From: Methanoregula sp. UBA276
GTDB lineage: Archaea; Halobacteriota; Methanomicrobia; Methanomicrobiales; Methanospirillaceae
NCBI GenBank assembly: GCA_002508495.1
Contig: DANA01000016.1
Coordinates: 1 to 6,543 of the forward strand
Length of the DNA: 6,543 bases
Reading direction: 5' to 3'
Of this stretch, positions 1 to 5,929 are shown piece after piece. Numbering within the stretch: the stretch's first letter is position 1; the number at the start of each line of letters is the position of its first letter. The translations under genes were made by a program, and so were the position numbers. The notes beneath the pieces were generated by a model. It worked only from the letters and a program-made list of their open reading frames with translations. It was not told the origin of the DNA and did no database searches.

Positions 1-216
1 TAGCAAACGGAACAGGATAGAACGGATTGTTAGAAAAATCCCTGGCTGCTGGACATGCAGAACCTGCTCCTTTCATCCCTGCACTTTAATGGCGTGAATG
101 TTCGAAGATTCCCGGTGCCTGGCAACGGCAAATACTAAACCATGGGGGTTAGCGAAGAAATGCATGCGAACTGACCGCTTCATCGGATGCCGGGATCACC
201 ATGTCCCGAAATTTGT

Positions 217-223
217 AAAAAAA
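217..223 (-). terminator. T-tract terminator after the DUF308 gene
   Basis: Seven consecutive A on the plus strand, read as TTTTTTT on the minus strand, begin four bases past the stop codon at 227. Archaeal RNA polymerase commonly terminates at such T-runs without needing a hairpin. A small inverted repeat (CGGGA 191-195, TCCCG 204-208) lies beyond the run. Confidence 0.5.
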
Positions 224-226
224 GGA

Positions 227-787
227 TCAGGCTGCAGCACACGCGCCTTTTGCCATGAACGCAACGAAGATGGATGCAAGTCCCGAGACAATGGCAAAAC
301 CGCCAAAGACAAAGGGGAGCAGTGCGGCAGCAATGAACGGGTTGACGAGAAGGAGAAGCCCGAAGATGATGCTGATGATACCCAGTACGCCGTTCCCAGC
401 ATCTTTTGCCTTGAACGCCTGGAAGAGATGGGCTGCACCGATAAAACAGGCCCAGAACCCGACAAAGATTATCAGGAACGTGAAGAGGAAGAGCGTGCTG
501 TAGATGGGATACGCGAGGATAACAATACCGGCAACGATGTTGATTACCGATAAGAAGATCTTCCAGCCCATACCGGTCCGGTCAATGAAAAGGCTGCCGA
601 TGGTGAAGACCCCCGAAACCAGCCAGTAGGCACCAAGGAAGATGATGAAAAACTCCATGGTCATACCAGGATTGAGGAGGAACATGACCCCGACAAGGAG
701 TGTCAGGAGACCCCACAGCAGCATGAGCCACCAGGGGAAGAGAGCCGTTTCAGCGAACATACCGGATTGCGTTACATCGTCAGTCAT
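227..787 (-). CDS. HdeD/DUF308 family six-helix membrane protein
   Basis: A 186-residue integral membrane protein of the HdeD/DUF308 type; the molecular function of archaeal members is unknown (E. coli HdeD is linked to acid resistance). About six hydrophobic helices are visible, near residues 19-39, 44-68, 74-92, 96-124, 132-150 and 154-178. They form three two-helix repeats, each with a Pro in the turn after its first helix (NP at 39-40, YP at 93-94, NP at 149-150), the internal triplication expected of this family. The start at 787 is supported by GGTGATG (plus-strand 795-801), seven bases upstream and matching the methanogen anti-Shine-Dalgarno. The stop is TGA at 227-229, followed on this strand by a run of seven T. 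It is divergent from a second family member starting at 1108. Family assignment is fairly secure; physiological role is not. Confidence 0.85.
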   Translation of the reverse strand: MTDDVTQSGMFAETALFPWWLMLLWGLLTLLVGVMFLLNPGMTMEFFIIFLGAYWLVSGVFTIGSLFIDRTGMGWKIFLSVINIVAGIVILAYPIYSTLFLFTFLIIFVGFWACFIGAAHLFQAFKAKDAGNGVLGIISIIFGLLLLVNPFIAAALLPFVFGGFAIVSGLASIFVAFMAKGACAAA

Positions 788-1107
788 ACGAAAACATCAC
801 CGGTGGAATATAACCAAGGCAAGTATTTCTACTATTCTGTTTTATGCAGAGTGCCGTCATTTTGGATAATCCTGCTGAAATTTAGAGATATCTGAAAAAT
901 TACGATTTGGGGGAAAAAAGCCTGCTGCCACAAACAAGCCCGCGGCTGCTTTTCAGAGACGCGGTCATCCCTATTGCCTGCTTACCGGGGTTTTCTGGCC
1001 GGGATCCCGTTCATACTGGAGACCCATGACAGCAGGAATTTTGTAGTTGAATCGCATAGTATAGTACAGATTAATTAAAATCCATCTGATTCATCACGAG
1101 GAAAAAC
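788..1107. other. Divergent intergenic region between two DUF308 genes
   Basis: These 320 bases separate two divergent membrane-protein genes. No credible ORF was found: the longest reading frames in either direction are about 22 codons, without convincing ribosome sites. The left part holds the GGTGATG ribosome site of the minus-strand gene (795-801). The right part holds a TATA-like stretch and the GAGG site of the plus-strand gene. In between are an imperfect 18-base palindrome centred on AGATATCT (881-898) and a weak hairpin whose arms are AAAAGC (916-921) and GCTTTT (948-953). No obvious RNA gene was recognised. A minus-strand TATA box could not be chosen with confidence; AATATAAC at 807-814 is too close to the start codon to serve a leader carrying the ribosome site. 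Confidence 0.5.
1055..1066 (+). promoter_or_regulatory. Candidate TATA box for the plus-strand DUF308 gene
   Basis: The AT-rich stretch CATAGTATAGTA lies about 45-50 bases upstream of the ATG at 1108. An archaeal start site about 25 bases downstream would fall near 1088, giving a leader of about 20 bases that still includes the GAGG site at 1098-1101. The alternative TTAATTAA at 1071-1078 would place the start site near 1100 and lose that ribosome site. Confidence 0.35.
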
Positions 1108-1686
1108 ATGCTGGACACGAAATTTTCCTGCCTGCTGCGGGGGATTGTTGGCGTAATCTTCGGGTTTCTTGCCCTGATGATCCCCGAGCAGGTCATCCTG
1201 ACGTTCTCCGGGCTCTTTTTGATCATCATCGGTCTTGCCATCGCCGTCCTCCTCTTCCTGGCCATAACGGGAGGGAGTGAAGAATCGATGATGTGGTTCG
1301 GGCTGTCGGCAGTCCTTCTTGTTATCGGGATCCTCTCCTTTGTCTTTGCGGATGTTGTTGGTTTCCTCTTCATCCTGCTCCTTGCCGCCATAGCTGCCTA
1401 CAACGGGTTTTTCGATATCACCCTCGCCCTTGCCCACCCGAAATCCAAGTATGTCCTCATACCGGCGATGGTGATCAGCGCAGTTGCCCTGCTCTCGGTT
1501 TTCTATCTCTACATCCCCACCTTCCCCCAGCACCCTGCGATCTCGATAGTCGGGACGCTCGCGTTCACGTTCGGTCTTTTCTCCATCGGGATGGGGTATT
1601 TCAGGCCGGCAGGAGGGGACGATGACGAAGATATACCCCAGACTGCAAACCGGACATTCAGGTGGCCGGACAACGAGAAAAGATAA
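1108..1686 (+). CDS. HdeD/DUF308-like six-helix membrane protein
   Basis: A 192-residue hydrophobic protein resembling HdeD/DUF308 and distantly like its divergent neighbour. Predicted helices lie near residues 8-26, 30-53, 62-80, 84-109, 114-137 and 145-164. The first repeat keeps the family's Pro in the inter-helix turn (P26). The second lacks it (FADVVGF around 80-86), and the third is Pro-rich instead (P137, P140, P143). Unlike the neighbour it has a polar, acidic cytosolic-type tail from about residue 168 (GGDDDEDIPQ). The ATG at 1108 is chosen because GAGG at 1098-1101 sits six bases upstream. The stop TAA is at 1684-1686. The reductase gene follows 42 bases later on the same strand, so co-transcription is possible, although a T-rich tract intervenes. 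Function is unknown; the family call is less certain than for the minus-strand protein. Confidence 0.75.
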   Translation: MLDTKFSCLLRGIVGVIFGFLALMIPEQVILTFSGLFLIIIGLAIAVLLFLAITGGSEESMMWFGLSAVLLVIGILSFVFADVVGFLFILLLAAIAAYNGFFDITLALAHPKSKYVLIPAMVISAVALLSVFYLYIPTFPQHPAISIVGTLAFTFGLFSIGMGYFRPAGGDDDEDIPQTANRTFRWPDNEKR

Positions 1687-1695
1687 TTTTCTTTT
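1687..1695 (+). terminator. T-rich tract after the second DUF308 gene
   Basis: TTTTCTTTT follows the TAA stop immediately. It could act as a partial archaeal terminator that reduces read-through into the reductase gene. No hairpin accompanies it, and its short length makes this tentative. Confidence 0.25.
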
Positions 1696-1728
1696 CCCCA
1701 TCCACGCTCCATGTTGGGAACAACTGCA

Positions 1729-2874
1729 ATGGACTATGATGTGATCGTTGCCGGTGGGGGTCCTGCCGGCAGCGCAGCAGCAGCAGAATGCGCCCGGCTC
1801 GGGCTCTCCACCCTTTGTATTGAGGAGCATGGGACCATCGGGTTTCCGGTCCAGTGTGCCGGGCTCCTCTCAACCGCGGCTTTTGCCGAGTGCCGGGTCA
1901 TGGAGCGATCCGTGCTCAACCGCGTCTCGGGCGCCCGGGTAATAACCGGCGCCGGCAGCATTCTTTCCATCAATGCCGGCACGACAAAAGCCGTTGTCGT
2001 TGACCGGGGCACCCTTGACCGGGATATGGCACAGGCAGCTGCCGATGCGGGAGCGGTTTTCCGCCTCAAAACGCAGGTCTGGTCTTTAGACGGCAATACC
2101 GTGCGGACACGCGGCGCATATGGCCACGAAGAGTTCCGCTCCCGAATCCTGATAGCAGCTGACGGGCCCCGCAGCACGATCGCCCGGCTCCGGGGCATGG
2201 AACGCGCTAAAGTTATGCTGGCAGGCATCCAGGCCGATCTGCCGGGCCCGTGCGATCCCGATGTTGTGGAGATCTACCCGGATGCTTCTCCGGAATTCTT
2301 CGGCTGGTCGATCCCGACCGGGCCCGGGCGGGTACGCGTGGGGCTCTGCGGGACAAGGAGCGTGCCCGAACGGTTCAGCGCATTCCTGAAACGGTTTGGG
2401 ACCACCTCCTGCCACCTGGTCACCGGGACGCTGCCTCTCGGCCCCATGCCACGGACATTTGGCAACGGCACGCTGTACGTTGGCGACGCCGCGGGTTTTG
2501 CCAAACCCACGTCCGGCGGGGGAGTATATACCGGCATCCGCTCTGCCCGTCATGCAGCTGCTGTTGCCGCCGAAGCATGCAGCCATGACACCATCACCGA
2601 CCCGATCCTTGCTGGTTACGAACAACGATGGAAAGAGGATTTTGGCCACGAACTCGAGATGGGATTTGTGTTGTTCTCGCTCCGCCAGAAGATGAAACCA
2701 AGTGACACCGATGCACTCATCCGGGCACTGGACGACCCGTCGATCATCTCGACCATCGAGAAGTATGGCGATATGGACCGGCCCAGAAAACTCATAAAAA
2801 AACTGCTCATCAACCCTGCCGTCTTCCGGCTCCTGCAACCCCTCTTCAGTGCCGGGCTCCGCTCGCTCTGGTAA
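1729..2874 (+). CDS. Geranylgeranyl reductase family FAD-dependent oxidoreductase
   Basis: A 381-residue flavoprotein of the geranylgeranyl reductase family. Archaeal members reduce double bonds in the geranylgeranyl chains of ether lipid precursors, giving saturated phytanyl chains; related enzymes act on other prenyl groups. The N-terminal Rossmann motif is GGGPAGS (residues 9-15), with the ribose-binding Glu near E32. FPVQCAGL (39-46) places a Cys where family members carry a conserved P-x-x-C motif. Next come VDRGTLDRDMA (91-101), the AADGPRS motif (143-149), and the FAD-binding LYVGDAAGF (249-257) followed by PTSGGG (260-265). The C-terminus (LLINPAVF, PLFSAGL) is of family type. The ATG at 1729 puts the Rossmann strand at the usual distance; an in-frame ATG at 1711 would add six residues and has no ribosome site. 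GGGA at 1716-1719 is a weak site. The exact substrate cannot be read from sequence. Confidence 0.9.
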   Translation: MDYDVIVAGGGPAGSAAAAECARLGLSTLCIEEHGTIGFPVQCAGLLSTAAFAECRVMERSVLNRVSGARVITGAGSILSINAGTTKAVVVDRGTLDRDMAQAAADAGAVFRLKTQVWSLDGNTVRTRGAYGHEEFRSRILIAADGPRSTIARLRGMERAKVMLAGIQADLPGPCDPDVVEIYPDASPEFFGWSIPTGPGRVRVGLCGTRSVPERFSAFLKRFGTTSCHLVTGTLPLGPMPRTFGNGTLYVGDAAGFAKPTSGGGVYTGIRSARHAAAVAAEACSHDTITDPILAGYEQRWKEDFGHELEMGFVLFSLRQKMKPSDTDALIRALDDPSIISTIEKYGDMDRPRKLIKKLLINPAVFRLLQPLFSAGLRSLW

Positions 2875-2890
2875 TACGGGAAGATTCGAG

Positions 2891-4354
2891 TCAGGAATTG
2901 TCCGGCACCGGCATCATGATATGACAGCGCTCGCCCTGCTGGCGGGGAGGGCGCCGGCTTTTTCCTTTCGGCACCTTCAGGTCGAACCGGGCTCCTTTCT
3001 GGTACTCCCCGCATTCACAGATCGTGATTCCCGTAGTAGAGAGGATCTCCTGCACGAGGAAGAGCCCAAGGCCCGTATTTTTCCCAAAGCCTTTCCCGAA
3101 GATACGGTTCTTGTCAAACGGCGGCACCCCGGTGCCGTTGTCCTCGATCCGGAGGGTGGTTTCGCCAGACAGGGATTCATCGGCAATGATCCGGAGCTTG
3201 GTCACCACCCCGCCATGCTGGATCGCGTTCTCGATCAGGTTGAAAAACGCCCGTTCCAGCAGCGGATCGGCAAAGACCTCGAGGTCATGGGTATCTGACT
3301 GGATCGTGATGTTTTTGATGTCAATATGCGTACATGCCCGGAAGAAGATGTCGTGCACATTCTGCCAGAGCGGGGGGGTGACGCCCAGGTTCTGGTAGAG
3401 CCGGGAAAACTCGATGTTCTCACCAATAACCCGGGTTGTGGATTGGATCTTGTGCAGGTACATCGAGTAATCCGGTTCCGCTGGCCGGCTCTTGACAAGG
3501 TCGAGATACCCCCCGATGATGGTCAGCTTGTTCCGGATGTCGTGCCGCGTTATCTCGGCAAGAAGGTTGAGTTTCTTGTTTGCGAGCTGTAAGGCGTCCT
3601 GCGTCATCTGGATCTCGGAGATATCATGGAAGATGCATAACATGCAGCACCGGCCATCGAGATGAATTGCGGTCATGCTCGCGATCATCGGGATATACCG
3701 CCCATCCGCACCAAGGACAAAGAGCGTTAACGATCCGGACCCTTTTTTGAGGATCCTCTGGAATGCCGCCAGGTACTGCTCCTGGTATTCCGGCGGGTGG
3801 ATTGCCTGACAGGGCATTGAGACGATCTCTTCCCGATCAAAACCCGTGATCTCGGTGGCCTTTTTGTTGGCATCGATGAACCTGCAGGTCCCGGTATCGG
3901 AAATGAAGATCGCGTCGCTGGCATGGTCCATAAGGCTCCGGTTCTTCTCGTTCTCGCTTTTCAGCGCCTCGATGGTCCTGCGCCGTTCAATGGCAATCCG
4001 GATCTTGTGCCGCAGCTCGGCAAACTGGGATTTTGCGTCCCCGCCTTTCTGGAGATAGAAATCAACCCCGAGGTTGATTGCCTCGATCACCACTTCCTCA
4101 CGGCCTCTTCCCGTGAAAAGGATGAACGGCAGGTCTGTGTACTGCGAACGGACCTCTTTTAAAAACTCAAGCCCGTCCATTTCGGGCATCTGGTAATCTG
4201 AAATGATTGCATCAATACGTGATGCGGACAACAGCTCAAGACCTTTTTTTGCCGAACTGGAAGTGACAACAGAAAATTCGCCGGTCCTTTCAAGGAATAT
4301 CTTGCCGAGATCGAGGAGGTCCGGCTCGTCATCGACATACAGGAGCGTTGCCAT
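2891..4354 (-). CDS. Receiver-PAS-histidine kinase, soluble
   Basis: A 487-residue sensor kinase without membrane helices. The N-terminal receiver (about 1-125) has the acidic pocket D8-D9, phospho-acceptor D53 (ISDYQMPEMDG), T81 and K103, all the residues needed for phosphorylation. A PAS domain follows (about 136-250), and its ligand is not evident. The kinase core begins with the H-box ITRHDIRNKL (phosphorylated His H271). It continues with the N-box NLIENAIQH (N376), the G1 box EDNGTG (D405) and a G2/lid region GFGKNTGLGLFL. A basic tail of about 25 residues (RRPPRQQ) follows the ATPase domain. The ATG at 4354 has only a weak purine-rich AGAAGA upstream, and a TATA-like element suggests a very short leader. 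The core is paralogous to the divergent kinase at 4570. It ends 16 bases from the convergent reductase. Its phosphotransfer partner is unknown; no output regulator lies nearby. Confidence 0.92.
   Translation of the reverse strand: MATLLYVDDEPDLLDLGKIFLERTGEFSVVTSSSAKKGLELLSASRIDAIISDYQMPEMDGLEFLKEVRSQYTDLPFILFTGRGREEVVIEAINLGVDFYLQKGGDAKSQFAELRHKIRIAIERRRTIEALKSENEKNRSLMDHASDAIFISDTGTCRFIDANKKATEITGFDREEIVSMPCQAIHPPEYQEQYLAAFQRILKKGSGSLTLFVLGADGRYIPMIASMTAIHLDGRCCMLCIFHDISEIQMTQDALQLANKKLNLLAEITRHDIRNKLTIIGGYLDLVKSRPAEPDYSMYLHKIQSTTRVIGENIEFSRLYQNLGVTPPLWQNVHDIFFRACTHIDIKNITIQSDTHDLEVFADPLLERAFFNLIENAIQHGGVVTKLRIIADESLSGETTLRIEDNGTGVPPFDKNRIFGKGFGKNTGLGLFLVQEILSTTGITICECGEYQKGARFDLKVPKGKSRRPPRQQGERCHIMMPVPDNS
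2932..2963 (+). terminator. Hairpin plus T-run, candidate terminator for the reductase transcript
   Basis: CGCCCT (2932-2937) and AGGGCG (2948-2953) are perfect inverted repeats around a 10-base loop, followed five bases later by TTTTT (2959-2963) and a further CCTTT. It lies about 60-90 bases past the reductase stop, in the right orientation to end that transcript. It is located inside the 3' coding end of the opposing kinase gene. Confidence 0.35.
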
Positions 4355-4383
4355 TTAACAAAAATATCTTCTTTTAATAGCCC

Positions 4384-4391
4384 ATATATTT
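4384..4391 (-). promoter_or_regulatory. Candidate TATA box for the receiver-PAS kinase
   Basis: Read on the minus strand this is AAATATAT, about 30 bases upstream of the ATG at 4354. Initiation about 25 bases downstream would fall near 4360, giving a leader of fewer than ten bases. That agrees with the lack of a strong ribosome site before this gene. Confidence 0.45.
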
Positions 4392-4407
4392 ATTTGCCGT
4401 TCGTTTG

Positions 4408-4417
4408 TTTTATAAAA
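4408..4417 (+). promoter_or_regulatory. Palindromic TATA box for the membrane kinase
   Basis: TTTTATAAAA is a near-consensus archaeal TATA element. Initiation about 25 bases downstream would be near 4437-4442. This implies that the TTG at 4405, which opens the reading frame, lies upstream of the transcript and cannot be the start of the kinase. Because the box is palindromic it could in principle fire either way. Confidence 0.5.
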
Positions 4418-4569
4418 GGGTTTGTAACTATTTTTTCAATAATTTCGTGGTGATTTGGAATACCATCATTATTTCAATGAAATTTTGCCAAAAGCCCCTC
4501 GTGTTTTTTTCAAGCCGGGGGGTTGCGGCATCGCAGGACCGGTGCCCGCGATCTCAGGGGATGACGCGG

Positions 4570-5817
4570 ATGCCGGAGAATGATGGGGAATGTTCATATC
4601 TCTTCGGGGAGTATGTTTCCCAAACGGCGTCAGGGTTTCCGGCCATGATCAGGATCACACTGGGTTCGACCCCAAAAGAGCAGGAGCGGGCAGTTATTGC
4701 TGCCATTGCCTGCCTCTCGCTTTGCATCTTTGCCGCCGACATTACCCTCCCGCTTGGCTTTGTCATCTGGACCCTGTACCTTGTCCCCCTCCTGATGTCC
4801 GTCTGGATCGGGTACCGGTATGCCCCGTTTTTTATGGCAGGGCTGCTCTTCATTGCACTCCTCCTCGGTCATTTTGTCGTGGATTCCCTCCCGCGGTCAG
4901 CAACCGACCTGGCAGATCGCGGTATCTTCATCCTCGTGATTGCCATTGTTGCTCTCCTTGCATGGGAGATCCGGCAGAGTTATGCAAGCCTTGAGGAGGA
5001 GATTGTCGAGCGGCGCACGGCGCAGGAACAGCTTGAGGCCCTGACCGGTACGCTTGAAGCACGGGTGGCAGAACGGACCGGTGAACTCTCAAAAGTCAAC
5101 GACCAGCTGACCTGTGACATTGCAGAACGGAAACGGATCGAGGCAGCGCTTGCCATGGCAAACCAGAAACTGCTGCTCCTTTCCCAGATTACCCGCCACG
5201 ACATCTCCAACCGGGTATTTGCCCTTCTGGTGAACCTTGAACTTGCAAAGGAGCAGGTTGCCATCCTGAAGGATCCGGAAATTGAAGAGAACATTCAGAG
5301 CATGGAAAAAAACATTGCCGGCATCCAGGCACAGGTGGCATTTGCAAAGGATTACCAGGAGATCGGCGCACAGACCCCGAAATGGCACCCTGTTGATGCG
5401 GTCATCCGTGCGGCAGCAGAACAACTGAACCTGGGGGATACCGCTGTTGAGATCAACACCGGCGAAACCGAGATCTTTTCTGACCCGATGATCGGCAGGG
5501 TCTTTTACAACCTGATCGACAATGCACTCCGTCACGGCGGCCGGGTAACCCGGATTACCTTCTCTTACAACCTCACCGGATCATCGCTTGGTATTATCTG
5601 TGCGGATGATGGGGTTGGTATACCGGACATGGACAAACAACATATCTTCACCAAGGGATTTGGCAAAGATTCAGGTCTTGGCCTCTTCCTGATCCAGGAG
5701 ATCCTGGCAATTACCGGCATAACAATCCGGGAATGCGGCCGGTACGGGGAAGGTGCCTGTTTTGCGCTGCAGGTACCGGAGGGGCAGTTCCGGATCGGAA
5801 CCGTGACAACCACCTGA
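4570..5817 (+). CDS. Membrane-bound histidine kinase
   Basis: A kinase of about 415 residues from the chosen start. Four hydrophobic segments (about 41-58, 62-81, 85-105, 117-132) form an uncharacterised membrane sensor region; no PAS or receiver domain is present. A charged helical linker (about 135-198, rich in E, R and Q, likely coiled coil) leads to the H-box ITRHDISNR (H210). The N-box is NLIDNALRH (N318), the G1 box CADDGVG (D346, Asp where Asn is usual), and the lid/G2 GFGKDSGLGLFL. Signal and partner are unknown. The start is uncertain. The frame is open from 4405, but 4405-4550 is AT-rich and holds the likely promoter. ATG codons occur at 4477, 4561, 4570 and 4645. AGGGG at 4556-4560 is nine bases from 4570 and directly abuts 4561, so 4570 is preferred. 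The core closely resembles that of the divergent kinase. Confidence 0.88.
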   Translation: MPENDGECSYLFGEYVSQTASGFPAMIRITLGSTPKEQERAVIAAIACLSLCIFAADITLPLGFVIWTLYLVPLLMSVWIGYRYAPFFMAGLLFIALLLGHFVVDSLPRSATDLADRGIFILVIAIVALLAWEIRQSYASLEEEIVERRTAQEQLEALTGTLEARVAERTGELSKVNDQLTCDIAERKRIEAALAMANQKLLLLSQITRHDISNRVFALLVNLELAKEQVAILKDPEIEENIQSMEKNIAGIQAQVAFAKDYQEIGAQTPKWHPVDAVIRAAAEQLNLGDTAVEINTGETEIFSDPMIGRVFYNLIDNALRHGGRVTRITFSYNLTGSSLGIICADDGVGIPDMDKQHIFTKGFGKDSGLGLFLIQEILAITGITIRECGRYGEGACFALQVPEGQFRIGTVTTT

Positions 5818-5822
5818 ACCGG

Positions 5823-5828
5823 TTTTTT
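5823..5828 (+). terminator. T-run after the membrane kinase
   Basis: Six T follow the TGA stop (5815-5817) by five bases. A weak inverted repeat (AACCG 5799-5803 with CGGTT 5820-5824) precedes and overlaps the run. A short T-run terminator is plausible and would separate the kinase from cbiM. Confidence 0.35.
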
Positions 5829-5888
5829 CATACAATTCATTCAGCTCGTAGGTCAAAATCATAAATGATAACATTTTTCATCTATTCA

Positions 5889-5916
5889 GTTATACAGATG
5901 ACTGGAAACGTAATAC
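5889..5916. promoter_or_regulatory. Candidate operator/promoter in front of cbiM
   Basis: GTTATAC (5889-5895) and GTAATAC (5910-5916) are separated by 14 bases. As direct repeats they match at six of seven positions with a 21-base period; as inverted repeats they match at five of seven. The left half is also TATA-like and about 25 bases from a possible start site near 5918, so a bound repressor would block the promoter. Spaced half-sites before metal transporter genes recall NikR-type operators, but the identity of any regulator is a guess. Confidence 0.25.
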
Positions 5917-5929
5917 TTACGGTGAAACC

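Noticed and set aside
1..76. Minus-strand open frame from ATG at 76 running off the left edge (MKGAGSACPAARDF...)
   Set aside because: Only 25 codons are visible, with a poor ribosome site and no recognisable family. It could be the start of a gene outside the window but cannot be supported.
98..553. Plus-strand open frame of 151 codons over the first DUF308 gene
   Set aside because: It is a charged, low-complexity shadow of a membrane protein encoded on the other strand.
916..953. Hairpin with arms AAAAGC and GCTTTT in the DUF308 spacer, considered as a small RNA or terminator
   Set aside because: The stem is short with a large asymmetric internal loop and no gene ends next to it.
1075..1830. 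Long minus-strand open frame of 251 codons opposite the plus-strand DUF308 gene
   Set aside because: Its product is charge-rich and Cys-rich with no recognisable domain. It lies antisense to a clear membrane protein and the start of the reductase, as expected from GC-rich codon shadows.
2086..2838. Minus-strand open frame of 250 codons opposite the reductase
   Set aside because: It is antisense to well-conserved FAD-binding motifs, and its translation has no coherent domain or ribosome site.
5818..5929. Cobalamin riboswitch before cbiM
   Set aside because: The spacer is only 112 bases, AT-rich, without a recognisable B12-box or the expected stem arrangement; such riboswitches are also rare in archaea.
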